Shown here piece after piece: positions 46,787-56,036 of a stretch of DNA of 64,000 nucleotides; the first letter of the stretch is position 1, and each line of letters begins with the position of its first letter. The stretch comes from Planctomycetaceae bacterium. Its GTDB lineage: Bacteria > Planctomycetota > Planctomycetia > Planctomycetales > Planctomycetaceae. The notes under the pieces were generated by a model. It saw only the letters and a list, made by a program, of their open reading frames with translations. It was not told where the DNA came from and did not search any database. The DNA lies in contig JAWKUA010000003.1 of NCBI GenBank assembly GCA_041398785.1, positions 186,001 through 250,000 on the forward strand. Reading direction: 5' to 3'. A program made the position numbers and the translations under genes.

Positions 46787-47143
46787 GTGAGCCCAAATCA
46801 CAGGACGCTTGCCGTTCCCCTGCTGCTGATCGTGACTGGAACCGGATGGCTGTTGTCCGTGTTGGGCATCGCTCCGGAAATCGACTGGGTGTGGACTCTG
46901 GCCCTGGCGTTAATTGGCGTCATGACTTTTGTGTCGGTCGGGTTCGACAAGGGCACGCTGGTCATCGGCGGCTTCTTTCTGGTGACAAGCATTCTGTCGG
47001 TACTGCGACAGACCGGCCGGATCACCTTCAATGCGGAGGTGCCGGTGTTGCTGATCTCCGTCGGGGTGCTGATGTTGATTGCTCGCCACCCGGCAATTCC
47101 CAGGCCGGGCTGGATCGTGGAATCGCGGAAGGACGAGCAATGA
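46787..47143 (+). CDS. small four-helix membrane protein
   Basis: 118 residues from GTG 46787. Four hydrophobic helices (about 10-28, 33-50, 56-70, 82-97) with a basic C-terminal tail. It resembles LiaI/LiaF-like or DUF5668 transmembrane domains seen in envelope-stress proteins, but this is only a similarity of pattern. It follows the ferredoxin gene directly. Confidence 0.65.
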   Translation: MSPNHRTLAVPLLLIVTGTGWLLSVLGIAPEIDWVWTLALALIGVMTFVSVGFDKGTLVIGGFFLVTSILSVLRQTGRITFNAEVPVLLISVGVLMLIARHPAIPRPGWIVESRKDEQ

Positions 47144-47407
47144 TTCTGCACGCATTCGCGGGCGTTTCTCGTTTCCACCCCCCGACCGCCTTGCCTTCCC
47201 GCCTTCGCTGTCGATAATCCGGGTTCTGAAAGCAGCCGTCCTTCAAGGAGCGGGACGCTGCCTCCAATTGTGGAGAGGCCAGCCAAACCGGGTCAGGTCC
47301 TAACGGAAGCAGCCCTGCGGTGTTCGGTTCTCTGGTGCATGCGGAGGTAGCGTCTCGCTCCTTCATTCTGTCCGAACAGCGACGGCGACAGCCGGATTGC
47401 AGCGAGT

Positions 47408-49414
47408 ATGACCGAGGATAGGGAGCGTCCGTCCGCCGGGCCACCAAAGAAACGCAGACCCGGAGCCGCTCCGGATGCTTCCGAAAAGCCGGGTCGCGGT
47501 CCGTTCGGACCGATGACGCTGGTCTTTATCGTCCTGCTGCTGCTGGGCGGCTACTACATCTTCAGCGCCCCGGGAAGCCACGGAACGCAGGTCCCGTACG
47601 GATTCTTCTGGAACGAACTGCTGAAGGACAACGTCAAGTCCGTGCAGTTTCACGGAGAAATTCTGACGGGTGAATGGAAGACTGTTCCGCAGTCAAAGCC
47701 CGAAGGTCTGACCGGCACTCTGAAGAAGGAATTCAATACGGTGCTGCTGCCGCCGTATGCCGAAGACCGCGAGCTGGCCGCTGAACTGAAAAAGCACGGA
47801 CTCACCAGTCTGAGCGCCGAACGCACGTCGCTGGGACCGGGCAGCGAACTTTTGATTTGGTTTTCAGTGCCGCTGCTGTTGCTGCTGTTTATGTTCATCA
47901 TGATGCGCCGCACCGCTGATCCGTTCAGCGGCGGCGGCATGATGGGCAGCTTCATTCGCAGTCCTGCCCGGCGGTTCGAAAAGGAAGAAGGAGCAGTCAC
48001 GTACGACGATGTGGCGGGACTGAAGACGGCCAAGCAGGATCTGCAGGAAGTTGTCGAGTTTCTGAAGTCGCCGGACCGGTTTCTGAAACTGGGTGCCCGG
48101 ATTCCCAAGGGAGTTCTGCTGGTCGGGCCGCCCGGCACAGGCAAGACTCTGCTGGCACGCGCGACCGCGGGCGAAGCTGGAGTCCCCTTCTTTTCGATCA
48201 ACGGATCAGAGTTCATTCAGATGTTCGTCGGCGTTGGTGCGACGCGCGTCCGGGATCTGTTCAAGACCGCTCGCGAGTCCGCTCCGTGCATTATCTTTAT
48301 CGACGAAATCGACGCGGTAGGACGCGTTCGCGGCGCCGGTGTCGGCGGAGGCCATGACGAACGCGAACAGACACTGAACCAGATTCTCAGCGAGATGGAC
48401 GGGTTCAGCCAGTCGGAAACCGTGATCGTCCTTGCGGCAACGAATCGTCACGACGTGCTCGACCCCGCTTTGCTGCGGCCCGGGCGTTTTGATCGGCATG
48501 TCACTGTGGATCGTCCTGCCAGAGACGGCCGCCTGGGAATCCTGAAGGTTCATGTTCGCAAAGTCCCGCTGGCCGACAATGTCAGCCTGGAAGACCTCGC
48601 TCAGACAACGATGGGCTACTCCGGCGCCGAACTGCAGAAGCTCGTCAACGAAGCGGCGATTCATGCGGCCCGTGAAAACAAGAAGCGCGTCGAGATGGAG
48701 GACTTTCTGTTCGCCCAGGATCTCGTGCTGATGGGCGCGCGCCGCGATGAAGTGATGGACGACGAAGAAAAACGGCTGACCGCCTGGCATGAAGCCGGTC
48801 ACGCGGTTCTGGCGTGGTATCAGGAAGGCATGGATCCGGTCCACAAGGTGTCCATCATCCCGCGCGGCCGCGCACTCGGTGTGACGCAGTTGATGCCCGA
48901 AAAGGAAATCCACAACGTCGCGGAAGACAATCTTCGGCTGCGACTGGTGATGATGATGGGCGGCCGGGCGGCTGAGAAACTGGTGTTCAATCAGTATTCC
49001 GCCGGAGCCGAAGACGACATCGAACGCGCCACGAAACTCGCGCGGCGCATGGTGGCAAGCTGGGGCATGTCCGAAAAGGTCGGTCCGGTTTCGTTCAAGC
49101 AGTCGGAAGAACATCCGTTCCTTGGCAAGGAAATGCACAGCTACCGTGAATTCAGTGAAGAGACCGCTCGCATCATCGACATGGAAGTGCAGCGGATCAT
49201 GCACGAAGTAAATTCAACGGCCATCGAGATGCTGTCGCAGCATCGCGAACAGCTCGATGCGCTGGCCGAGGCGCTGCTCAAACACGAAAACCTCGAACGC
49301 AGCGAAGTGGAAAAAATCCTCGGCCCCCGCCCCGGCGCAAAGCCCGACAACGCGCCGGAAGAACCTTCGGCATCAACCGCTTCCGAACCGCCCGCCGACC
49401 AGAACAACGGCTGA
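47408..49414 (+). CDS. ftsH: ATP-dependent membrane metalloprotease FtsH
   Basis: 668 residues. FtsH degrades damaged membrane and regulatory proteins with ATP and zinc. TM1 is at about 37-53 and TM2 at about 147-168. The AAA domain has Walker A GPPGTGKT at 240-247, Walker B IIFIDEIDAVG and the second region of homology (LAATNRHDVLDPALLRPGRFDR). The protease domain has HEAGH at 461-465 and the third zinc ligand in the AEDDIERA segment near 536. Length is standard. A longer than usual basic, Pro-rich N-terminus precedes TM1. It converges with the membrane protein gene five bases later. Confidence 0.96.
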   Translation: MTEDRERPSAGPPKKRRPGAAPDASEKPGRGPFGPMTLVFIVLLLLGGYYIFSAPGSHGTQVPYGFFWNELLKDNVKSVQFHGEILTGEWKTVPQSKPEGLTGTLKKEFNTVLLPPYAEDRELAAELKKHGLTSLSAERTSLGPGSELLIWFSVPLLLLLFMFIMMRRTADPFSGGGMMGSFIRSPARRFEKEEGAVTYDDVAGLKTAKQDLQEVVEFLKSPDRFLKLGARIPKGVLLVGPPGTGKTLLARATAGEAGVPFFSINGSEFIQMFVGVGATRVRDLFKTARESAPCIIFIDEIDAVGRVRGAGVGGGHDEREQTLNQILSEMDGFSQSETVIVLAATNRHDVLDPALLRPGRFDRHVTVDRPARDGRLGILKVHVRKVPLADNVSLEDLAQTTMGYSGAELQKLVNEAAIHAARENKKRVEMEDFLFAQDLVLMGARRDEVMDDEEKRLTAWHEAGHAVLAWYQEGMDPVHKVSIIPRGRALGVTQLMPEKEIHNVAEDNLRLRLVMMMGGRAAEKLVFNQYSAGAEDDIERATKLARRMVASWGMSEKVGPVSFKQSEEHPFLGKEMHSYREFSEETARIIDMEVQRIMHEVNSTAIEMLSQHREQLDALAEALLKHENLERSEVEKILGPRPGAKPDNAPEEPSASTASEPPADQNNG

Positions 49415-49419
49415 GGCAA

Positions 49420-50661
49420 CTACGTGAGTTGGTCGAAGGATTTTGTGTTTGGCTTGCCCGCAAAGACTCGTGCGGGTGCCGTCAGCTTCCAGTTGTTTGG
49501 GTCCGGCCCAACGAGCAGAAACGTCCAGAGTGTCAGCACTGCCGCGACCGGCGTCAGGATATGCAACGGAACGGGAAACCACAGCCTGCCAGCCAGCATC
49601 AGGACCAGCGGTACCACGCCGACAAGGATCGGCGCCACGATAATCTGATCGTATCCGGGAATAATCCAGCGCAGCGTCAGCAGCCTGCCGAGAGGGTTGA
49701 TTGGCGAAGCGTGATTTCCGCCGACAAGCGCAATCCGGAACGCCATCAGAAACATCGTGCCATAGATCAGCAACATGATGGTTGCGCCCTGAAGAACGCT
49801 TTCGTCTCGGACATGTATCAGGAACGCATGAAGCCACCATCCTGCCATAGCGGAAGTCATCATCCGTTCGCCGGTGCTGATCGATCGCGTCGGTACCCAG
49901 GGCGAAAGCGAGCTGAAAGGCCAGCCCAATTCTGACGGCGGAAGCTTTTCAGGCGACGACTGATCGTCAATCGTTCCGCCGGATCGAGTCTTCATCGATG
50001 TCCAACGCGTCTTGATTCGGCTTCCCCAAACCGTTGTCTCGTCCCACGGAAATAACTTCCAGCTACTGCTGAGTCCCGCGAGAGCCACGAGCCATCCAGC
50101 CAACAGGCACGGCACGGCCGTGGCGGGAAACCACGCACTGAGTTGAATTCCTGCCGCCAGCAGGAAAAGCGATATCCAGGCCGGCGGTCGTGGTCGAGTC
50201 AGCCAGACAATGATTGCGACAGTTGTCCCGTGCGATAGCAGGCATGTCAGAATCGCACTGATCGCGTCCGGCCGCTTGAGGCTCGGATCGAACAATGTAC
50301 GGGAGTCCGTCAGCAGTGAGGCCAGAACTCCAATGACGACTGCGTCCGCCCACAGCGGATGGACCGCTCCGATCGGCAAAGGCATCCCGCGTTTCCATGG
50401 AGAATTCTTCAGCCATTTCAGGTATTCAGAATTGAACAGCGGGTGAAAGGACAGCACACGGTGCATTCCGTAAATAAGCATCAGGCCGACAATGCCAAAA
50501 TCTCTGGCAAGCAGTGCGGAGTCTGCCGCTTCACCGGGGCCGTCGATACTGCTGATCGCTGCCCAGGTGACTTCCATGCTCAGCAGCACAACAGCAGCCG
50601 TCAGTGCAAAGACCGGTGGCGGAAAAACCTGTCGCATCCCGGACATGATCTGTATTCTCAT
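49420..50661 (-). CDS. multi-pass membrane protein, likely ABC transporter permease
   Basis: 413 residues with about ten hydrophobic helices and a long hydrophilic loop (about residues 205-260, TRWTSMKTRSGGTIDDQSSP). Its start overlaps the stop of the ABC ATPase gene by four bases on the same strand, so it is almost certainly the membrane partner. The family is not clear; an ABC-2-type exporter is a reasonable guess. Confidence 0.75.
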   Translation of the reverse strand: MRIQIMSGMRQVFPPPVFALTAAVVLLSMEVTWAAISSIDGPGEAADSALLARDFGIVGLMLIYGMHRVLSFHPLFNSEYLKWLKNSPWKRGMPLPIGAVHPLWADAVVIGVLASLLTDSRTLFDPSLKRPDAISAILTCLLSHGTTVAIIVWLTRPRPPAWISLFLLAAGIQLSAWFPATAVPCLLAGWLVALAGLSSSWKLFPWDETTVWGSRIKTRWTSMKTRSGGTIDDQSSPEKLPPSELGWPFSSLSPWVPTRSISTGERMMTSAMAGWWLHAFLIHVRDESVLQGATIMLLIYGTMFLMAFRIALVGGNHASPINPLGRLLTLRWIIPGYDQIIVAPILVGVVPLVLMLAGRLWFPVPLHILTPVAAVLTLWTFLLVGPDPNNWKLTAPARVFAGKPNTKSFDQLT

Positions 50662-51437
50662 TGCGAGACTCTGCTGAAGTAGTGGTCGACGTTTTCCAGA
50701 GTTTCAGGGCTGGTGAGCGACGCCAGGACGTCGCTGAGTGGTCCGCCGATTCCCGTTAATCGCCGGAGCCCGTCGAGCGACTCATGGGCGACAACATGAC
50801 CGTCGCGGACGACTACGAAGTTGTCGGCGAGATCCTGGATGATTTCGGGCGCGGGAGCCGTCAGCACAACCAGATAGTCGTGTTCCCGCGCAAGCCGCCG
50901 CAGGACGTGCTTCAACGCCAGAATTCCGGCAGGGTCCAGGCCGCCGCCAAATGGTTCGTCCAGCAAAAGAATGCGAGCATCCGTGATAATGGCCGAGGCG
51001 AGCGCCAGCTTCTTTTGTTGCCCATTCGAATATGAGCGAATCGGCCAGTCGGACTCGCGAGACAGGTTGAACAACTGGAACAGGCCGTCGGCATGCGCGA
51101 AGAGTCGGTCCACGGCGATACCGTAGATCGCCCCGACGCTCAGCAGGAACTCCCGTCCAGTGCGATGTTTCGGCAGCCACGGACGGTCTGGCAGGAATAC
51201 GGCACGTCGCCGGATCTCAAGTTCATTCTCGACGGTGGAACGGCGAACCATTCCGTCCACTTCGACGGTACCCTTCTGCGGCGACAGAACTCCGGCTATC
51301 ACTGACAGCAGTGTCGTCTTGCCCATGCCGTTGGGCCCAACGATCGCAGTGACACCCGGTCCGCGAATTTCCAAGTCCAGCTTTCGCAGCACCGGGCGCA
51401 CGCCATAGTGCTGGGTGATTTCAGTGAGCCGGATCAT
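50658..51437 (-). CDS. ABC transporter ATP-binding protein
   Basis: 259 residues. Walker A is GPNGMGKTT, the signature motif is YSNGQQKKLALASAI (variant of LSGGQ), Walker B is ILLLDEPFGGGLDP. The layout is that of ABC-2-type exporter ATPases (YhaQ/CcmA-like). It overlaps the following membrane protein gene, and together they form a two-gene export system of unknown substrate. Confidence 0.9.
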   Translation of the reverse strand: MIRLTEITQHYGVRPVLRKLDLEIRGPGVTAIVGPNGMGKTTLLSVIAGVLSPQKGTVEVDGMVRRSTVENELEIRRRAVFLPDRPWLPKHRTGREFLLSVGAIYGIAVDRLFAHADGLFQLFNLSRESDWPIRSYSNGQQKKLALASAIITDARILLLDEPFGGGLDPAGILALKHVLRRLAREHDYLVVLTAPAPEIIQDLADNFVVVRDGHVVAHESLDGLRRLTGIGGPLSDVLASLTSPETLENVDHYFSRVSQ

Positions 51438-51939
51438 CTGCGTTCCGCCGGTTCAGGGACACGATTTGAATCACAGTTCTTGATCAGGAAACGGCACGGC
51501 GACCGGATGGGTCACTGAATTTTCACCAAAATGGTTCGTCTGGCCAAAAAATCGGATTTGCAGCGAATACCCCGTGTATTGGTGGACCGACGGGCGCAAA
51601 CCACGCGCTCCCGCCGCACCGTGCGGCTCGCGGCGGGAATCGTGTTCAACGCGGCGTCAAGGCGTTCGGCGTCCTCAGTTGACGCGGATTATTCACGGGC
51701 TTGTACGACGTGACTCCGATCCCGTCGAATTGCAGCGACGGGTTCGGAGTCCCGTCGTACAGTGTGCTTCTTGCCGATTCGAGACCACATCCGTTTCCAG
51801 GACGCTTTACGTCAGGAATTGCTGATCTCGTGAATAATCCGGGCCGGGTGCAATCAGCGCAGCACATCGCAGACTTGGCGACGTCGCCCGTCGGTGCGCG
51901 CTGGGTGTCGGAGTTGCCGAAGCTGTCGGTCGGAAGTGC
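51438..51939. other. intergenic stretch with nested palindromes
   Basis: About 500 bases with no supportable gene. The main content is a pair of nested inverted repeats at 51685-51841 (listed separately). Confidence 0.55.
51685..51841. repeat. nested inverted-repeat element, possible MITE or decayed insertion
   Basis: Outer arms: CGGATTATTCACG at 51685-51697 and its exact complement CGTGAATAATCCG at 51829-51841. Inside, a 25-base segment at 51703-51727 pairs with 51736-51760 with two mismatches; its core GACTCCGATCCCGTCG can itself fold. A close copy of this segment occurs at 62928-62952. The outer arms around a non-coding centre of about 130 bases look like a small non-autonomous element. 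Confidence 0.6.
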
Positions 51940-53421
51940 TCAACCACCGAGGCTCATTGTGACCGTTTTCAGTTCGGTGTAGTTGGCGAGTCCCGCCTGG
52001 CCGAGTTCGCGGCCGATGCCGCTCATCTTGAAACCGCCGAATGGTGCTCCCGCGTCGAAGACGTCGTAGCAGTTCACCCAGACCGTACCGGCTCGAACAG
52101 CGGCGGCGATGCGGTGAGCCTTTGTGACGTCGCGAGTCCAGACGGCGGCCGCCAGACCATAGAACGTGTTATTCGCCCGGTCGATCACTTCGCCGACGTC
52201 CTTGAACTTCAGGATATACATGACCGGACCGAAGATCTCGTGCTTCGCGATATCCATGTCGTCGGTCACGTCCGTAAAGACGGTGGGTTCCACAAAGTAG
52301 CCGGGGCCGTGAATTCGCCGGCCGCCGGCGACGCATTTGGCTCCCTGCTTATTGCCGCGATCGATGAAGTCCAGAATCTTGTCCATCTGAGCCTGGTCGA
52401 CCTGCGGGCCCTGAGTCGTTTCGCTGTCGAAGGGGTTCCCCAGCACGCGCTGGCGAGCCCGCGCGACGACCTTCTCGACGAATTCATCGTGTACCGACTC
52501 TTCAATGAACAGCCGGCTGCCCGCGCAGCAGCATTGCCCCTGATTGAAGAACAGTCCGAATTCTGCTCCCGCGATCGCGGCGTCCAGATCGGAATCAGCA
52601 AACACAATGTTGGGACTCTTGCCGCCCAATTCGAAGGACAGGCGCTTCAGTGTCTGAGCGGCATCCTTCATGATGATTTGAGCGGTGGCTCCTTCGCCCG
52701 TGAACGCGATCTTGTCGACCTGCGGGTGCTTCACCAGAGCGGCACCGGCGGTCGGTCCATAACCGGGAACCACGTTGATGACTCCCGGCGGGAACCCGGC
52801 TTCCAGAGCCAGTTCGGCCAGCCGCAGGCAGGTCAGCGGAGTCTGTTCGGCGGGTTTCATGACGATGGTATTGCCCGTGGCCAGCGCCGGTCCCCATTTC
52901 CACGCGGCCATCAGCAGCGGGAAGTTCCACGGAATGATCTGACCGCAGACACCGATCGGTTCTCGCCGCGTGTAACAAAAATAGTCGCCGCGGACGGGAA
53001 TCGTGTCGCCATGAACCTTGTCGGCCCAGCCGGCGTAGTACCGCAGACAATCGATCACCAGCGGCAGATCGGCCGCTCGTGAATCACCGATCGGTTTCCC
53101 GTTGTCCAGAGTCTCCAGAGCGGCAAGTTCTTCCAGGTTCTTTTCGACCAGCTCGGCCAGCTTGTACATCAGGCGGCCTCGGTCGCGAGCGTCCATTCGT
53201 GACCACGGGCCGGTTTCGAACGCGGAGCGGGCGGCGTGAACCGCCAGATCAATGTCTTCCGCGTCTCCTTCCGCCACTTCGCAGATGACTTCCTCGGTTG
53301 CCGGGTTGATCGTTTCAAATGTTTTGCCGCTGACGGACGAGCGGAATTCGTCGCCGATCAGAATTCCGGTCTGTCGGATTCCTGGTGCCGTTGCTGTTCC
53401 GGATTCAGTTGCCAGGGACAT
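51940..53421 (-). CDS. NAD(P)-dependent aldehyde dehydrogenase
   Basis: 493 residues from ATG 53421, chosen because GGGAGA lies about six bases upstream; an ATG two codons earlier has the wrong spacing. Oxidises aldehydes to acids. Signatures: IIPWNFPLLMAAWKWGPAL (cofactor), VAFTGE-type GATAQ region, FELGGKSPNIVF (catalytic Glu) and FFNQGQCCCAGSRLF (catalytic Cys), later EIFGPVMYILKF. Substrate cannot be set. The gene stands alone. Confidence 0.92.
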   Translation of the reverse strand: MSLATESGTATAPGIRQTGILIGDEFRSSVSGKTFETINPATEEVICEVAEGDAEDIDLAVHAARSAFETGPWSRMDARDRGRLMYKLAELVEKNLEELAALETLDNGKPIGDSRAADLPLVIDCLRYYAGWADKVHGDTIPVRGDYFCYTRREPIGVCGQIIPWNFPLLMAAWKWGPALATGNTIVMKPAEQTPLTCLRLAELALEAGFPPGVINVVPGYGPTAGAALVKHPQVDKIAFTGEGATAQIIMKDAAQTLKRLSFELGGKSPNIVFADSDLDAAIAGAEFGLFFNQGQCCCAGSRLFIEESVHDEFVEKVVARARQRVLGNPFDSETTQGPQVDQAQMDKILDFIDRGNKQGAKCVAGGRRIHGPGYFVEPTVFTDVTDDMDIAKHEIFGPVMYILKFKDVGEVIDRANNTFYGLAAAVWTRDVTKAHRIAAAVRAGTVWVNCYDVFDAGAPFGGFKMSGIGRELGQAGLANYTELKTVTMSLGG

Positions 53422-53667
53422 CTGCATTCTCCCGCGTCGATGTGGTGTTCATGTTGAATCGCCGGTCAGCCCGGCGAACTCTGCGACAGTATGCCAGCGA
53501 TGGGTGGGATTTTCGACCGAAGCAGCCGGAATCCGCGGCCGGTGCTGCACCCGATTTCGGGAGTGAAGATCTGCGAATTCGAATACAATCCGGCCGTGCT
53601 GACCGGCGCGAGTTGTCATCAAACGTCGCTGCCGATTCCCTTCACAACGTATCGAGTACCCGATTTC

Positions 53668-54297
53668 ATGGACGACTTTATCCGCGCTGTCAGCGAGATG
53701 ATCGACGAACACTGGGTCAAGTTCGTCACGGCTGGTGCGTTTACGGCGCTGGGCTGGCTTATCGCCCGCCGCCGCGCGGCGCGCGACTGGAAGAAGCGGG
53801 AGTTCTTTGACCGCATCAACTTCTCACTGAACAGCATTCGCGACGGTACGCTGCGGATTCGCACGCTGTCGGAAAAATCCTGTTCCGACGTGTTCCTCAA
53901 CAAGGTCGCCACCGACCAACTCATCCGGCTGGCTCAGCAGACGACCGCCGAAGATCCGATCGTGCCGATCCCGCAACAGGATTGCTGGTACTACCTCAAT
54001 GCGGTCCTGAATGAACTGTCCGAACAGTTCGCAATTGGCCTGATTCAGCGCGATGTCGGTCATCCGGTGCTGGCTGCGGAATACGTGATCTGCATGACCA
54101 ACGAATGCGACGGCGAAGTTCGAACTCGCAAGGTGCGAGCGATGGTGATTCGCCGCGACCTGTTGACGAACCTGCCGGCCGAGTTTCCGGAATTTGAATC
54201 TCCCAACCACAGAATCCGCTGGAAAACTCTGCAGCAGCTGCAGACCGCATACAAGTCGACGCCCTGGAAGTTTCTGACGGTGGAACTGACCGTGTGA
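53668..54297 (+). CDS. one-TM protein of unknown function
   Basis: 209 residues from ATG 53668 (MDDFIRAVSEMIDEHW). A membrane helix is at about residues 17-36 (VKFVTAGAFTALGWLIARRR) followed by Arg-rich cytoplasmic sequence. The rest is a soluble domain with helices and strands (RDLLTNLPAEFPEFE, TPWKFLTVELTV). No motif is recognised. The frame is open far upstream but lacks coding character there. Confidence 0.62.
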   Translation: MDDFIRAVSEMIDEHWVKFVTAGAFTALGWLIARRRAARDWKKREFFDRINFSLNSIRDGTLRIRTLSEKSCSDVFLNKVATDQLIRLAQQTTAEDPIVPIPQQDCWYYLNAVLNELSEQFAIGLIQRDVGHPVLAAEYVICMTNECDGEVRTRKVRAMVIRRDLLTNLPAEFPEFESPNHRIRWKTLQQLQTAYKSTPWKFLTVELTV

Positions 54298-54463
54298 GTC
54301 CGCGTGATCGTGGCGGGATCGGAAGCACCGCCACGGTCCGTCGGACGGATTTCGCGATTCTGCCGGTATTGGGATAGAATGCCTCTGGACGTTTTCGCGG
54401 GTTTTTCGTTTGATGGATGCCATAGGGAACTCACCGGCGCTGTCGTTACAGGGAGTCGTCATC

Positions 54464-55042
54464 ATGCTTCGTTCAAAAGCGTTGTTGTTCGCGACGTTGT
54501 TCGTGCTGTCTGCCTGCGCTGAAGAATCCGCCGCACAGATCGGGTTCAGTGTGACTCAGCAAAACGGCGTTATCAGCGGAGGCGGCATGACGGTTGGCGG
54601 AGTCGTCTCCGGCGATCGCAGGATGGTGAATCTCGGACTATCGGCCTCCGCAAACAATCTCGTCGTGCAGGACGCCATCACCAGAGGCGCCCTGAACGCC
54701 GCGATCGCCGCTCGCCGTGATCGCCTTCCGGATGTCGATCAGTTCGTCCGCAACGTGAAGCAGTTCGATCGTGATCAGAACGAATTGCTCGACAAGGACG
54801 AACTGCGGCAGGTCGGCCTGGCGGTCATCAAAGAACTTCAACAGATGCGGGGGCGGAATAGCCCCGAAGTCGCCAACGCCTACGCGAACGGCGATGTATC
54901 GGGCAACAAACAGCCGACAACCGGACAACTGGCGGAGATCTTTGTGCAACGCTGCATGGCCTACGACGCCAACAGAGACCAGGCATTGAATGCGACAGAA
55001 ACCAAACGCATGGCCGCCGCCCTGATCCGCTCCCTAATCTGA
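54464..55042 (+). CDS. secreted EF-hand protein
   Basis: 192 residues from ATG 54464 (AGGGAG nine bases upstream). A signal peptide covers about residues 1-25 (LLFATLFVLSACAEESAAQ; a lipobox SAC is possible). Two EF-hand calcium loops are visible: about residues 105-118 (FDRDQNELLDKDEL) and about 165-178 (YDANRDQALNATET). Calcium-binding secreted proteins of this type are common in planctomycetes. Partner unknown. Confidence 0.78.
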   Translation: MLRSKALLFATLFVLSACAEESAAQIGFSVTQQNGVISGGGMTVGGVVSGDRRMVNLGLSASANNLVVQDAITRGALNAAIAARRDRLPDVDQFVRNVKQFDRDQNELLDKDELRQVGLAVIKELQQMRGRNSPEVANAYANGDVSGNKQPTTGQLAEIFVQRCMAYDANRDQALNATETKRMAAALIRSLI

Positions 55043-55400
55043 CTCCGGCCGTTCGCGCGAGCCTGGCGTCCGCGATTGGAGTCGTATCACGTCGCCGATG
55101 CACGGGAGCATGTCTTGTGGTCCGGGAAGTACCCGCGGTGCTTTCGCAAGTCCGGGATAACCGACGCAACGGCGGGGTGGTATCGGCCGGCAGACTGTTC
55201 TCCGAATCGCAAAGTCAGATCCCTTCGCGCGCGTTCTGCAAGAGCGCATGGTGGCTGGCCTCGGCCATCGACAGGGTTGCATTGACTGAACAGTCACGGC
55301 AACGATACTCACATACGGGAATCACTGCCCCGAACGATCGTCGAGGCACATTGGGCGAATGCGGGGTGCCTGACTGGTCCTCACACGGACGCGATTGCGA
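55043..55400. other. intergenic stretch upstream of ECF sigma/kinase pair
   Basis: About 360 bases, no supportable gene. Should contain the promoter of the sigma/kinase unit; none clear by eye. Confidence 0.4.
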
Positions 55401-56036
55401 ATGTCCAATCACGGTGTCAGCGATACAGACGACCTGCTGCGTCGGTCTGCCAACGGGTCCGCCTCCGCAGTCGAACGATTATTTGGCCGGTATCGCGATC
55501 AGTTACGCAGAATGGTCATCGCGCGTCTCGATGGACGCTTCCTTCGCCGTGTCGATCCGTCTGATGTGATTCAGGAGACTCTGGCCGAGGCACATCGGCG
55601 GCTTCCGGACTACCTGCGCGACCGCCCGATCGCGTTTTATCCCTGGCTGCGACAGCTTGCCGCTCGGCGGCTGACGGCCGTCCATCGCCACCACCTGGCG
55701 GCATCGAAACGCAGCATCGTTCGGGAAGATACGCCGGTGCCGCCGATATCGGAGGATTCACTACCCGATCTGGCGACTCGTGTTGTCGGATCACTTGCGG
55801 AACCCGCGGACCAGGTGGCGCACCGGGAAACCCTTAGAGCTGTCGCTGCCGGACTCATGGAATTGGCTGATGACGATCGCGAACTGCTGATCCTTCGTCA
55901 CGTTGAGCAGCTATCCGTAGCCGACACCGCTGCCGTACTGCGTGTGGCTGAGGGAACCGTAAAGTCGCGCCACTACCGGGCGTTGAATCGCTTGCGTTCA
56001 ATTCTGAAGAAGGCTGGAATCGACGGCGACGCATGA
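55401..56036 (+). CDS. ECF-type RNA polymerase sigma factor
   Basis: 211 residues from ATG 55401 (TTG 55395 is in frame). Region 2 is at about residues 10-90 (VDPSDVIQETLAEAHRRLPDYL) and region 4 at about 150-205 (LLILRHVEQLSVADTAAVLRVAEGTVKSRHYRALNRLR). Its stop overlaps the ATG of the kinase gene (ATGA), so the two are translationally coupled. ECF sigma factors next to WD40-type Ser/Thr kinases are a known planctomycete arrangement; phosphorylation of the sigma factor by the kinase is the likely switch. Confidence 0.92.
   Translation: MSNHGVSDTDDLLRRSANGSASAVERLFGRYRDQLRRMVIARLDGRFLRRVDPSDVIQETLAEAHRRLPDYLRDRPIAFYPWLRQLAARRLTAVHRHHLAASKRSIVREDTPVPPISEDSLPDLATRVVGSLAEPADQVAHRETLRAVAAGLMELADDDRELLILRHVEQLSVADTAAVLRVAEGTVKSRHYRALNRLRSILKKAGIDGDA

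Noticed and set aside
51646..51982. Small frames in the nested-palindrome region
   Set aside because: They only reflect the inverted repeats; no ribosome sites or coherent protein sequence.
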